From a virus: a stretch of DNA of 64,000 bases. The translations under genes were made by a program, and so were the position numbers. A model generated the notes under the pieces. The model searched no databases and was not told the origin of the DNA. It saw only the letters and a list, made by a program, of their open reading frames with translations. Shown piece after piece: positions 26,756 through 34,938 of this stretch; positions within the stretch are counted from its first letter, which is position 1, and every line of letters starts with the position of its first letter. The DNA lies in IMG/VR virus record IMGVR_UViG_3300032246_001967, positions 1-64,000 of that record; one strand, given 5' to 3'.

Positions 26756-27375
26756 TGGAACTTTTAGGAATGATAACAACTATAGTAGTAGCTCTAATTA
26801 CAGCAGTAATTGGACCTATAGTTATGGAATGGGTAAAAGCTAAATTAGCTAAAAAAGAAGAAAAAATATCAACTGTAAAAGAAGCAATTGATTTAAATGC
26901 TTTAGTTGATGGACAATTAGATCAAATGATGGATGAATTAGGATGTGATAGAATCTGGATCGCCCAATTCCATAATGGTGGTCATTTTTATCCTACAGGA
27001 AAATCAATCCAAAAATTTTCTTTTTTCTATGAAAAATTAACACCTAACACTCAGGCTATTCAACATGTTTTCCAACAAATTCCTGTTTCCTTATTTCCTA
27101 AAGCATTAGCTAAATTGTATAAAGACGGAGAATTAGCTATTCCAAGTTATAAAGATACTGAAACTTATGATTTAGAAGTATTTGCTCGTGATTACGGTAC
27201 TAAATCTTTTTATATGATTGCAATAGATGATTTGGATGAACATTTCATTGGAGTTATGGGTATATCATTTAATGATAAAGAACATAAATTATCCAAAGAA
27301 GAATGGATATTTATAAGACAGAAAGTGGGTGCTATTGGCTCATTATTAACAGATTATTTATATAAGAAAAAATGA
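26755..27375 (+). CDS. Membrane-anchored GAF-like domain protein
   Basis: A 206-aa protein with one N-terminal membrane helix (LGMITTIVVALITAVIGPIV), a Lys-rich cytoplasmic flank, and a globular domain in which CDRIWIAQFHNGGHFYPTGK and FIGVMGISFN are spaced like the first and last strands of a GAF sensor domain. GAF domains bind small ligands such as cyclic nucleotides. No output domain follows. Holin-like or superinfection-exclusion roles cannot be excluded, but the length of the soluble domain argues against a simple holin. Confidence 0.6.
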   Translation: MELLGMITTIVVALITAVIGPIVMEWVKAKLAKKEEKISTVKEAIDLNALVDGQLDQMMDELGCDRIWIAQFHNGGHFYPTGKSIQKFSFFYEKLTPNTQAIQHVFQQIPVSLFPKALAKLYKDGELAIPSYKDTETYDLEVFARDYGTKSFYMIAIDDLDEHFIGVMGISFNDKEHKLSKEEWIFIRQKVGAIGSLLTDYLYKKK

Positions 27376-28121
27376 AAGACGCTCAAAAAATAAAAGAATT
27401 TTTCTCTAAACCTTTACAAGAAGAATCAAGAAACATTAGTAACATTAAAAAGAAATTAGATGCTTTAGGTGTTAAATATGAAATGTCTACTACTGATAAA
27501 GTTAGACCATTTAAAGTAATATACAAACCAATCAATAAATCAGATGAATTTTATGATAAGTTTAATGATATAGTTGATTTATTTAATTTAAAAGGTGTTG
27601 TAAAATCATCAATGAATGAAGCTAAAGAAGAAGATGCCGTTGATACAATTACAATGGATATTCCTTTATTCCTTCGTATGTTAGAATATTCAAGAGAAGA
27701 TGCTGCTCAAGATGTAGATTTACATGATGTTACTGAAAAAGCAAATACATTAGGTAAAGAAAGAGGTATCTTACAAATGGATGATTATGATGAGATTGTA
27801 GGTGCTGCTGAAGATAAAATTGAAGAAGCAGTTAACTTAAAAGCATCTAAATTATCAACTTCTGAATATCAAAAAGCTAAAAAATTAAAAGATTTTAAAG
27901 CAAGCGATTGGAAGTATGATTCTAAAGAAGATTTATATATTAAATCAGTTAAAGAAGCTACTGACTATATGAAACGTAGAAAAGCTATGGATGATTATGC
28001 CGCTAGTAAAAAAGATAAACCTGCCAAATTATATAATCCAAATCCTTCAGGTAAAACTGATTATATGAAACGTAGACAAAAAGATTTAGCTGAGGCAATT
28101 TTATCTAAATTAAAAAAATAA
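27372..28121 (+). CDS. Modular hypothetical protein with duplicated TDYMKRR motif
   Basis: A 249-aa charged protein starting with a leader-type segment (KIKEFFSKPLQEE). Residues 78-82 (SSMNEA) give a second L/M-x-E-like junction. The middle segment (about 92-155: DTITMDIPLFLRMLEYSRED ... LHDVTEKA) is a compact helical module that I associate with a family scattered across phage proteins. TDYMKRRKAMDDYA and TDYMKRRQKDLAEA repeat near the end. Its function is unknown. It overlaps the GAF-like gene by 4 nt. Confidence 0.55.
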   Translation: MKDAQKIKEFFSKPLQEESRNISNIKKKLDALGVKYEMSTTDKVRPFKVIYKPINKSDEFYDKFNDIVDLFNLKGVVKSSMNEAKEEDAVDTITMDIPLFLRMLEYSREDAAQDVDLHDVTEKANTLGKERGILQMDDYDEIVGAAEDKIEEAVNLKASKLSTSEYQKAKKLKDFKASDWKYDSKEDLYIKSVKEATDYMKRRKAMDDYAASKKDKPAKLYNPNPSGKTDYMKRRQKDLAEAILSKLKK

Positions 28122-28123
28122 TA

Positions 28124-28132
28124 TATTTATAC
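28124..28132 (+). promoter_or_regulatory. Late-type nonamer variant TATTTATAC
   Basis: It lies 9 nt before the ATG at 28142 and begins 3 nt after the preceding stop. Confidence 0.4.
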
Positions 28133-28141
28133 ACATATAAT

Positions 28142-28705
28142 ATGAAAAAATTTGACTTAAGAAAGATGATAGCTGAAAATAAGGCTACATTTTTTGCTTC
28201 AATAAACGAAGGTGAAGCTGCTTATGAATACGAAAAAGGTAAAGAAGCAGGTGAAGCCATTGAAAAGAAAAAAATGAAAAAATCAGAATTAAAAGCTAAA
28301 ATCAAAGAAATGATTGTAGCTGAAATGGACGGTCCTGCTGTGGTTGATTCAGAATATGATTTCTTAAAAGAAATTGAAAATATGTTAGAAGCTGATGAAG
28401 AAGCTGATGCTGATATTGAAGCAGCAGATGATACCACAGGTGAAGACACTACAGCTGGTGAAGAAGTAGATACTACAGTAGATGTTTCTACAGATGAAGT
28501 TGATCCTAATATTAAAGCTGTACAAGATGCTTTAACTCAAGCACAAGCAGCAGCACAACAATTAGGTGATCCTAAATTAATGGACCAAATTGGTAACACA
28601 ATCACTTTCTTTACTCGCTCACACGTAGTTGAAAAACCAGGTGCCGCAGTAGCAGAAAATATTAATGAGTCTATGTTCCCAATGTTAAATAAAATTTTAA
28701 AATAA
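28142..28705 (+). CDS. Acidic hypothetical protein with leader-type N-terminus
   Basis: A 187-aa protein. The N-terminus reads MKKFDLRKMIAENKATFFAS then INEGE, with an I-x-E site, and an internal MKKSELKAKIKEMI (residues 49-62) is a second leader-like block. Then comes a highly acidic, Thr-rich low-complexity stretch (about 85-120) and a C-terminal helical domain (NIKAVQDALTQAQAAAQQLG). The acidic stretch may act like the acidic core/scaffold regions. Its function is unknown. Confidence 0.55.
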   Translation: MKKFDLRKMIAENKATFFASINEGEAAYEYEKGKEAGEAIEKKKMKKSELKAKIKEMIVAEMDGPAVVDSEYDFLKEIENMLEADEEADADIEAADDTTGEDTTAGEEVDTTVDVSTDEVDPNIKAVQDALTQAQAAAQQLGDPKLMDQIGNTITFFTRSHVVEKPGAAVAENINESMFPMLNKILK

Positions 28706-28711
28706 AAGTAT

Positions 28712-28882
28712 ATGAACACAACAGAAATTTTTGAAAAAATTGAGATGTTATTTGAAGAATTTAAAGCAGAACATGCTAAAACTACAAAAGCAGCTCACGG
28801 TCGTGCTAGAAAAACTTTAGGTGAAATCAAGAAATTGGTTACCGAGTACAGAAAAGCATCTATCGAGGAAGATAAAAAATAA
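28712..28882 (+). CDS. Hc1-like histone H1-type DNA-binding peptide (56 aa)
   Basis: A short frame encodes 56 residues: an acidic helical N-terminus (FEKIEMLFEEFKAEH) followed by a Lys/Arg/Ala segment, TTKAAHGRARKTLGEIKKL, and a Lys-rich tail. This is the layout of the Hc1-like histone family that is common in Bacteroidota (a helix, then GTRARKAL-EIKKL). It would bind and bend DNA. It overlaps the next start by 1 nt (TAATG). Its position amid the leader-bearing genes suggests a role in packaged or newly injected DNA. It has no leader itself. Confidence 0.75.
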   Translation: MNTTEIFEKIEMLFEEFKAEHAKTTKAAHGRARKTLGEIKKLVTEYRKASIEEDKK

Positions 28883-30324
28883 TGACCAAAAAAGATCTTC
28901 AAAAGGTATTAAAGGAGTTCTTACTGAAAAGTAAGAGCTCTCTTATTACTGAAGAAACTTTAACACAAGCACAATTAGACAAAAGACAGGATTACTTAAA
29001 AGATTTAATGAAACAAAAAAGTAATCTTGTTAAAAGATATAAAGGCGAAGCTGAAAAAGTAGCCTATGGTCGCGCAACAAACATGGCTAAAAAAGCAGTA
29101 TCAGAAATGAATAAACAAAAATTAAAAGAATTAGTTAAATCTTCATTAATGAAGGAAGACAATAATGAATCATCAGCATTATTTAATGATCTTGAACAAA
29201 AACTAAAATCCCACGATTGGTATTACTATATGTCTGATGATAATAGAGCATACTCAAAGGGTTCAGCCCAACAATCTGAAATTCGTAAAATAATTAAAGA
29301 TTTAGAAAGTATGGGTCAAGGTCAAGAAGCTAAAGATTTATATAACAAATATGCTCCTTATAGAGAAGGTGGTCCTGATCTAAGAATGAAAGAAGATAAA
29401 AAATCATTTCCTGATTTAACAGGTGATGGTAAAGTAACTAAAGCAGATATTTTAAAAGGTAGAGGAATTGATTTAGATGAAGATATTGATTTAGGTCATC
29501 AAGATAATGAACCTCATATGGTTAAAGCTGAACTTTACCAAATTGGTAAATACGCTATGGAATTATATAGTTGGTTAGAAGAAATGGAAGAAACAGGTGG
29601 TGAATATGATTTTCCTGCTTGGTGGCAAGCAAAAATAACTACTGCCAAAGAAAACATTTCAGGAGCTAAACATTATTTAGAGTTTGAATTACAAGAACCT
29701 CAAATTGATGCTACTGTAGATGCTATGACTGGTGAAGAACCTCATGAAGGTGAACCAATGATGGAAGATGAAATTGGTAAAGATGAAGAATTAGCTGGAA
29801 GATTATATAAAATGAAAAATTTTGTTCAACCTGCTTTCTTTAAGAAAATCAGAGGTTTAATTAATTCTGGTGATTTAGAAACAGCTGAATTTTTTATTAA
29901 AAGAATGGAACCAGCAGCCGCTAAAAACGATTTAGAAATGGCTAAATTAAAAGGTGATTTAGAAGATATTGACGCTGTAATTGCTCAACGTAAAAGAGAA
30001 AAACAATTTGCCAATGTGTTCGCTGAAACTATTTCTAAAAAATTAAAAGAAACTTCATACCCTTGGGATAAATGTATTGCTGATAGAAAAGAAGAAGGTA
30101 AATCTGAAGAAGACGCTAAAAAAATATGTGGTTCTATTAAGGCAAAAAATAATGAAGGTATTGAAGAAAAGAAATTAACTACTGCTGAAAAAAATAAAAA
30201 AGAAGAAATAGTTAAATCTTTGAAAAAATCAGGAATGAAAAAAGATCCTAAAATGTATGCTATTGCTACTGCTAAAGCAGAAAAAGTTGCAGAAAATATA
30301 GTTAAAAAATTAAAAAATGACTAA
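28882..30324 (+). CDS. 480-aa modular protein with leader, Ca-loop and Cys motifs
   Basis: The protein looks like a chain of small modules: a leader (MTKKDLQKVLKEFLLK ... SLITEE, to ~25); a coiled coil (25-90); a DLTGDGKVTKADILKGRG loop (about 172-190, EF-hand/dockerin-like); a helical module with YAMELYSWLEEMEETGG and DFPAWWQAKI (about 220-275); a helical repeat; a short Cys module, WDKCIADRKEEG ... AKKICG; and a Lys-rich end. I believe each module recurs in other phage proteins in other orders. L-x-E sites fall between several of them. No enzymatic motif. Overlaps the next gene by 8 nt. Confidence 0.6.
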   Translation: MTKKDLQKVLKEFLLKSKSSLITEETLTQAQLDKRQDYLKDLMKQKSNLVKRYKGEAEKVAYGRATNMAKKAVSEMNKQKLKELVKSSLMKEDNNESSALFNDLEQKLKSHDWYYYMSDDNRAYSKGSAQQSEIRKIIKDLESMGQGQEAKDLYNKYAPYREGGPDLRMKEDKKSFPDLTGDGKVTKADILKGRGIDLDEDIDLGHQDNEPHMVKAELYQIGKYAMELYSWLEEMEETGGEYDFPAWWQAKITTAKENISGAKHYLEFELQEPQIDATVDAMTGEEPHEGEPMMEDEIGKDEELAGRLYKMKNFVQPAFFKKIRGLINSGDLETAEFFIKRMEPAAAKNDLEMAKLKGDLEDIDAVIAQRKREKQFANVFAETISKKLKETSYPWDKCIADRKEEGKSEEDAKKICGSIKAKNNEGIEEKKLTTAEKNKKEEIVKSLKKSGMKKDPKMYAIATAKAEKVAENIVKKLKND

Positions 30325-30811
30325 AAACGAACTAAAAGATAAAATCAAAGCTCTAGTTAAACAGGTGTATACAAAAGATACGCCTGTTGATCTAGACTCT
30401 GATATTCATATTGACCTTGATGCGGATGCATTTCCTGTGTTAGGTAAGTTCCCTGATTTAAAACAGATTATAGTCGATTTATTTACAAAACAATACGAAT
30501 TATTTATATCAGATATTCAGTGGGTTGCACCTAAACCTACTACTTTTAGAATAATATTAGCTAATGGTGAGTCATTTTTCTTACATTACACACCAAGAAG
30601 CTGGGTTGCTACTATTGAAGGTAAAAAATATTATCTTGCCTCTTTAGGTGAAGAAGAGCAAGCAGTTCAAACATTAGCAAGAATTTTATCTTATGGCCAA
30701 AAAACAGAAACCACAGAAGCAGGCACCGAAGAAGCAGGAGCAGAAACCGGCGCCGAAGAAACAGGGCAAGAAGAAGTAGCACCTGAAGAAACACCAGCAG
30801 AAGAAGCATAA
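30317..30811 (+). CDS. Hypothetical protein with leader and acidic Ala/Glu tail
   Basis: A 164-aa protein. The leader is MTKNELKDKIKALVKQVY. Residues 25-125 appear to be one alpha-beta domain (FRIILANGESFFLHYTPR ... KKYYLASLGEEEQAV). The C-terminal ~35 residues are a Glu/Ala/Thr low-complexity tail. No family recognised. It overlaps the preceding gene by 8 nt and is separated by 2 nt from the next. Confidence 0.55.
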   Translation: MTKNELKDKIKALVKQVYTKDTPVDLDSDIHIDLDADAFPVLGKFPDLKQIIVDLFTKQYELFISDIQWVAPKPTTFRIILANGESFFLHYTPRSWVATIEGKKYYLASLGEEEQAVQTLARILSYGQKTETTEAGTEEAGAETGAEETGQEEVAPEETPAEEA

Positions 30812-30813
30812 GT

Positions 30814-32022
30814 ATGAATGAAATAGATTTATTTTTAAAAAAATACAGTTACAAATTCCCTAAAGGATATCCTGATATGAATAATAAACAGGATGTCTTA
30901 TTATTAGAATCCTTATTAAGAGAATTAGGTATTAATTTAAATGAAGGTAATCCTTCATCTAATACTAAAAAAGCAATTGAATTATTAGTTCAAAAATATC
31001 CTGATAAATTTGAAAAACAATCAAATATATATCGTTTGGCTAATAAGGCAAAAATCTCCCCTGAAGAATTTGTTGACATTATTAAAAAAGAATTTAATAA
31101 TGCTAATGTAAAAATCTCACCTCCAGGAACTCCTCCAAATGTTAAACCTTTTGGAAGTAAAAAATTTACTTTATATGAATTTGATACTGAAGATGGTTTA
31201 GTTAGAATATTATTATCTGGAGGTAGAGGTTCTAATTTAGGATTAGAATTTGAAGATAGAATATACAATGGATTAAAAGATGCAGCTGGTGAAGATATAA
31301 ATGATATTGAGGATCCTATTACTGTTAAAATTTTAAAAACATTAAATATTAATCCTAAAAATTTAGATCCTGAAAAAGTAGAATTAACCGGAGGTGAAGA
31401 TACAAAACGCCCTGTTAGTTTTGAAGGTCCAAAAGATAGAGGAAAAACAATTGCTGATATTTCATTAGTTTATAATAATATTCCTTATTATTTGTCTATT
31501 AAAAATGTAGCTGGTAGTGGAATATACAATGGTGGAGTTATACCTGGTATTGTTTATAATAAAGATAAAACAGCTATAGAATTTAATCAATCGGCTTATG
31601 AGTCTGATGAATTTAAAAGTAACTTTTTGAAAGCATTTGGTGTTGATCCTAAAAAAATAGTTGAGGGAATAAATAATTATTTAACTCAAACAGGTAATCC
31701 TACATCATATGAACCTTCAACAGGTAATTTAGATGAAGTTAAAAAATTAATAGGATCTGGTTTAGATTATGGTTATTATTATATTAGACAACTAGGAAAA
31801 GACGATGTTAAAATATACAATATAACATCTGCTGAGGATACCTACAAATTAATAGGAGAACCTACTTCTATAGAAATAAAATACCCAGGTGTTAATACAA
31901 AATCAACCACAGTAAAAGTATCTTTAAAAGATTCAGTATTAGGTTTAAATAGAATTGAAATACAAATCAGAAATGCTAGTGGAGGAGAAGATAGACCTGT
32001 AATTAAAATGACAGTATTTTAA
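30814..32022 (+). CDS. Hypothetical protein, possible restriction-nuclease fold
   Basis: A 402-aa protein. The N-terminal ~110 residues are helical (LLLESLLRELGINLNEGN, with an L-x-E site at the junction). The central part has an order suggestive of a PD-(D/E)XK fold: GLEFEDRIYNGL (early Glu), GKTIADISLVYNN (Asp) and YYLSIKN (Lys, with Ser in place of Glu). The missing canonical Glu makes activity uncertain. The C-terminal portion is beta-rich. The nuclease reading is only a candidate. Confidence 0.45.
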   Translation: MNEIDLFLKKYSYKFPKGYPDMNNKQDVLLLESLLRELGINLNEGNPSSNTKKAIELLVQKYPDKFEKQSNIYRLANKAKISPEEFVDIIKKEFNNANVKISPPGTPPNVKPFGSKKFTLYEFDTEDGLVRILLSGGRGSNLGLEFEDRIYNGLKDAAGEDINDIEDPITVKILKTLNINPKNLDPEKVELTGGEDTKRPVSFEGPKDRGKTIADISLVYNNIPYYLSIKNVAGSGIYNGGVIPGIVYNKDKTAIEFNQSAYESDEFKSNFLKAFGVDPKKIVEGINNYLTQTGNPTSYEPSTGNLDEVKKLIGSGLDYGYYYIRQLGKDDVKIYNITSAEDTYKLIGEPTSIEIKYPGVNTKSTTVKVSLKDSVLGLNRIEIQIRNASGGEDRPVIKMTVF

Positions 32023-32031
32023 TATTTATAA
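32023..32031 (+). promoter_or_regulatory. Late-type nonamer TATTTATAA
   Basis: Exact match, starting directly after the previous stop and only 2 nt before the ATG at 32034. Confidence 0.5.
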
Positions 32032-32033
32032 TT

Positions 32034-32687
32034 ATGGATTTAAAGCAATTAGTTAAGGAAGTATTAGCAGGTAAAGATTGTTGCACAGCATCAAAACCTA
32101 CTAAAGCGCCTATATTAAATGAAAATTTAGCTCCGCGTGAGATATTATCTGAGGGGTTAAAATATCATATAGACAATAAAAAACCGCTTACTGAGCATTT
32201 GTATCGTGCAGGTTCAACAGAATATTTTAATTTATGGTCAGAAGCAAGATCATTATATGTTAGAGGTATCCTGAATTTTTCAGGTGATGATTTAGATATT
32301 TTAACAGAAACCGATTTAGGTGAATTTACTATTATTAATGGTAAAAAAACACCTTTAGATTTTATTTTTGAAGAAATTGATGAAGAATTAGATGAAGCTA
32401 AAAAATCTAAAAAGAAAAATCCTCCATTAAATAAACCTCATCGTGGTGGTTCTAAGAAATTTTATGTTTATGTAAAAGATCCTAAAACTAAACGTATTAA
32501 AAAAGTATCATTTGGTGCTCAAGGTATGTCTGCTAAGATTAATAATCCTAAAGCAAGACAAGCATTTTCTAAACGTCACAACTGCCCTCAGAAAAACGAT
32601 AAAACTAAAGCTTCATATTGGTCTTGTCGCCTCCCCTCTTACGCTAAGCTTCTAGGATTAAAATCCAATTTTACAGGATATTGGTAG
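32034..32687 (+). CDS. Modular protein with leader and conserved basic Cys-containing C-terminal domain
   Basis: A 217-aa protein. The leader (MDLKQLVKEVLAG) is followed by PILNENLAPREILSEGL with two L-x-E sites. The C-terminal ~85 residues form a basic domain (GGSKKFYVYVKDPKTKRIKK ... KRHNC ... SYWSCRLPSYAKLLGL) that I believe is shared by many marine-phage proteins. Conserved Cys and Trp suggest a small folded nucleic-acid- or metal-binding module. Its function is unknown. Confidence 0.6.
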   Translation: MDLKQLVKEVLAGKDCCTASKPTKAPILNENLAPREILSEGLKYHIDNKKPLTEHLYRAGSTEYFNLWSEARSLYVRGILNFSGDDLDILTETDLGEFTIINGKKTPLDFIFEEIDEELDEAKKSKKKNPPLNKPHRGGSKKFYVYVKDPKTKRIKKVSFGAQGMSAKINNPKARQAFSKRHNCPQKNDKTKASYWSCRLPSYAKLLGLKSNFTGYW

Positions 32688-32704
32688 GAAAACTGCCTTT
32701 CCAA

Positions 32705-32713
32705 TATTTATAA
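32705..32713 (+). promoter_or_regulatory. Late-type nonamer TATTTATAA
   Basis: Exact match, 6 nt before the ATG at 32720 and after a small stem-loop (GGAAA 32687-32691 with TTTCC 32698-32702). Confidence 0.45.
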
Positions 32714-32719
32714 TGGAAT

Positions 32720-33346
32720 ATGGCTTATGTTTATCTTATAACTAATAAAATAAATGGAAGAAAATATGTTGGTTCTTCTAGAAAATCTCAAATAGATCCT
32801 AATTATTATGGTAGTGGTAAAGCAATAAAAGATGCTTTAAAAAAATACGGAAAAGAAAATTTTCAAAGAGATATACTATGGGAAGGTGAGGGAAATGCTC
32901 GTGATATGGAAACTTACTTTTTAGAGAAAAAAGATGCTGCTAATAATCCTTTATATTATAATATGACTAATGATGCTAGGGGGAATAATCTTCATAAAGA
33001 AGAAACTAAAAAAACAGTTAGTGAAAAATTAAAAGGTAGTAAACTTTCTAAAGAAACTTGTGAGAAAATCTCAAAAGCAAAAATAGGATCAACAACTTCT
33101 AAAAAAGGTAAATCTGATGGTCCTAAACCTAAAGTATCTGAAGCACATAAAGGTAGAATAAGTCCTAATAAAGGAAAAAGTAAACAAGTAGCTTTATATA
33201 AGACATCAGGTGAATATATTAAAACATACTCTAATTACAATGAATTAGCAATAGATTTAAACATCAATCCAGAAACCGTAAGATGTCAATTAGTAGGTAA
33301 AGCTAAAACTATATGTAACAAACAATATAAAGCACAATATGTATAA
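32720..33346 (+). CDS. GIY-YIG homing endonuclease with NUMOD3-type repeats
   Basis: A 208-aa basic protein. Catalytic motif AYVYLITNKINGRKYVGSSR (2-21) with NYYGSGKAI and a Glu in METYFLEKK. Then two or three NUMOD3-like Gly/Lys/Ser repeats (VSEKLKGSKLSKET, ISKAKIGS, SEAHKGRISPNKGK) and a C-terminal helix-turn-helix NUMOD1-like segment (YNELAIDLNINPETV). It sits between two leader-bearing genes with its own nonamer, so it is probably an insertion into the cargo block. Confidence 0.8.
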   Translation: MAYVYLITNKINGRKYVGSSRKSQIDPNYYGSGKAIKDALKKYGKENFQRDILWEGEGNARDMETYFLEKKDAANNPLYYNMTNDARGNNLHKEETKKTVSEKLKGSKLSKETCEKISKAKIGSTTSKKGKSDGPKPKVSEAHKGRISPNKGKSKQVALYKTSGEYIKTYSNYNELAIDLNINPETVRCQLVGKAKTICNKQYKAQYV

Positions 33347-33355
33347 CAAATTGTA

Positions 33356-33745
33356 ATGGATAAACTTACAGATATATTAAGAGAAATTCTTGAAGAAGAA
33401 AAAAAGAAAGAAGATCGTTGTAAACGTATTGCTGATCGTAGATATGATAAACCATCTGCTTATAAATCTGGTGCTATTGTTAGATGCAGAAAAGGAGATA
33501 TTTGGAAAGATATTAAAGAAGAAGAATTAAATGAAGATGAAACTCTTCATAAATGGTTTAAACGTTCTGGTCCAAAAGGTAAAGAAACAGGTTGGGTAGA
33601 TTGTAATGCTCCTGATGGAAAAGGAGGTTATAAAGCTTGTGGTAGAAAAGAAGGTGAAAAACGTTCTAAATACCCTGCTTGTAGACCAACTCCTTCTCAA
33701 TGTAAATCAAAAGGTAAAGGTAAAAATTGGGGTAAAACAAAATGA
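33356..33745 (+). CDS. Leader plus Cys-module plus DUF5872-like domain protein
   Basis: A 129-aa protein with three parts: a leader (MDKLTDILREILEEE), a Cys module (DRCKRIADRRYDKPSAYKSG ... VRCRKG, to ~52) and, after LNE/D, a DUF5872-like domain (LHKWFKRSG ... GWVDCN ... KACGRKEGEKRSKYPACRPT). All are short, basic, Cys-rich modules. Their function is unknown. The modular order with an L-x-E joint suggests processing in the prohead. It overlaps the next gene by 4 nt. Confidence 0.6.
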   Translation: MDKLTDILREILEEEKKKEDRCKRIADRRYDKPSAYKSGAIVRCRKGDIWKDIKEEELNEDETLHKWFKRSGPKGKETGWVDCNAPDGKGGYKACGRKEGEKRSKYPACRPTPSQCKSKGKGKNWGKTK

Positions 33746-33984
33746 TTAAATTACAGAATATAATCACTGAAAATTATGGTGGTAAGGGTGAAATGGTTTT
33801 ACCCCCAAATCATAAAGCAGGTTTAAAAGTACCTAAAGGAGGTTCTTGTTGTGCTAATTGTAAATGGTGGGATAAAGAAAATCAAGTTTGCACTAGTACT
33901 TATTATGCAGAATGGGCAGGAACTAATAAAATTCCTTATGCCGCAGATGAATATTGTACTAACTGGTGGGAACCTATAAAATGA
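33742..33984 (+). CDS. Small Cys-rich protein with leader
   Basis: An 80-aa protein. The first ten residues (MIKLQNIITE) are nearly the layout of the T4 internal-protein pro-peptide (MKTYQEFIAE). After the I-x-E site comes a small domain with Cys at GGSCCANCKWWD, VCTSTYY and EYCTNWWEP, which could be a metal-binding knuckle. An iron-sulphur or zinc identity cannot be decided by eye. It overlaps neighbours by 4 nt on both sides. Confidence 0.6.
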   Translation: MIKLQNIITENYGGKGEMVLPPNHKAGLKVPKGGSCCANCKWWDKENQVCTSTYYAEWAGTNKIPYAADEYCTNWWEPIK

Positions 33985-34250
33985 GACCCTATAAAGATTT
34001 ACAAGTAACAAAAGAATATATCATCAGAGAATTTGATGAAAACATTGACCCAATAGAGTTAATGTGGCATCGTGATAATGAAGACAGAATAGTTGAAATC
34101 ATAGAACCAGGAAATGGTTGGAAATTTCAATTCGATAATGAGTTACCTTGGGATCTTGAGCCTAAAATGTCAATATGTATATTACGACATGAATGGCATC
34201 GTGTTATTAAAGGAACAGGAAATTTAAAATTAAAAATATATAAATCGTGA
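33981..34250 (+). CDS. Conserved small phage protein, cupin-like beta barrel
   Basis: Start at the ATG at 33981 (ATGA overlap) is preferred over the longer frame from 33966; it gives 89 aa. The sequence has LMWHRDNEDRIVEII, GWKFQFDNELPW and ILRHEWHRVIKGTGNL, in a small all-beta layout resembling a minimal cupin, with His residues in WHRD and EWHR. Its function is unknown. It has no leader. Overlaps on both sides place it in the same cotranslated unit. Confidence 0.6.
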   Translation: MRPYKDLQVTKEYIIREFDENIDPIELMWHRDNEDRIVEIIEPGNGWKFQFDNELPWDLEPKMSICILRHEWHRVIKGTGNLKLKIYKS

Positions 34251-34885
34251 ATAATTTTGACTTAAAAGCATATTTAGCATCCCAAAAATTATTTGAAGCA
34301 GAACAACCTTCAGATGAAATTGAATTAGATCAATTAGATAAAGAAATCAGTTCAGCATTTGCTTCTGGCTTATCAGCTTTACAAGGGCAAACAACAGATA
34401 TTAAAGAACAAATAGAAGAAGCAGATATTCAATTAAATGAAGCTGTTGGTTCATTAATTATATCTTTATTATTATCAGCTCCTAAATTATTAGAAATAAT
34501 TGGAGGAATGGTTAAAAAAGTAGCTACTAAATTTGCTAAAGAAAAAGGAAAAGTAACATCAGGTGATGCTTTTATTCATGCTGGTCATTATTTAGAAGGA
34601 AAATATTTAAGTCTTCTTAAAAAGATTATTAAAGTTACAGGTATTGCTAGAAAAGCAAACATTAAAACAGATGCTGAATTAGAAACAGCAGCTAAAGTAT
34701 TACTTTATTCTGTTTTAGGAATGGCGGCTGTATCTGCTGGTGTTGCTTCCGCGGAATCAATTGGAGGATTTATAGCTGGTAAAGGAGTAGGAACAGCTAT
34801 TTATGGTGTTGCTAAAGGTGGATTAGCAGGTTTAAAAAGTACAGAAATAATTCAAGGTATTAAAGCGTTAGACGCTAAAATATAA
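34247..34885 (+). CDS. Hydrophobic hypothetical protein with leader (GTG start)
   Basis: A 212-aa protein. Start is GTG at 34247 in a GTGA overlap. Leader-type N-terminus (NNFDLKAYLASQKLFEAEQ), an acidic helical region, then hydrophobic stretches near 67-85 (AVGSLIISLLLSAPKLLEII) and 150-190 (VLLYSVLGMAAVSAGVASAE ... AIYGVAKGGLAGL). The last could insert in membranes, as in T4-type ejection proteins that form channels. No family recognised. Followed by a structured RNA segment and a terminator. Confidence 0.55.
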   Translation: MNNFDLKAYLASQKLFEAEQPSDEIELDQLDKEISSAFASGLSALQGQTTDIKEQIEEADIQLNEAVGSLIISLLLSAPKLLEIIGGMVKKVATKFAKEKGKVTSGDAFIHAGHYLEGKYLSLLKKIIKVTGIARKANIKTDAELETAAKVLLYSVLGMAAVSAGVASAESIGGFIAGKGVGTAIYGVAKGGLAGLKSTEIIQGIKALDAKI

Positions 34886-34891
34886 ATTATA

Positions 34892-34921
34892 GACTGATTC
34901 ATAGCCAGTCGCTCGTAAGAG
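34892..34921 (+). other. Structured segment between gene end and terminator
   Basis: GACTG (34892-34896) pairs with CAGTC (34906-34910), and CTC (34912-34914) pairs with GAG (34919-34921). The unpaired AT-rich link leads into the terminator stem. It may be a 3' UTR fold or a small RNA. Confidence 0.35.
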
Positions 34922-34938
34922 ATAAAAATATGGTAGCT

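Noticed and set aside
33742-33984. High-potential iron-sulphur protein
   Set aside because: Cys content fits loosely, but spacing is not diagnostic and a zinc knuckle is as likely.
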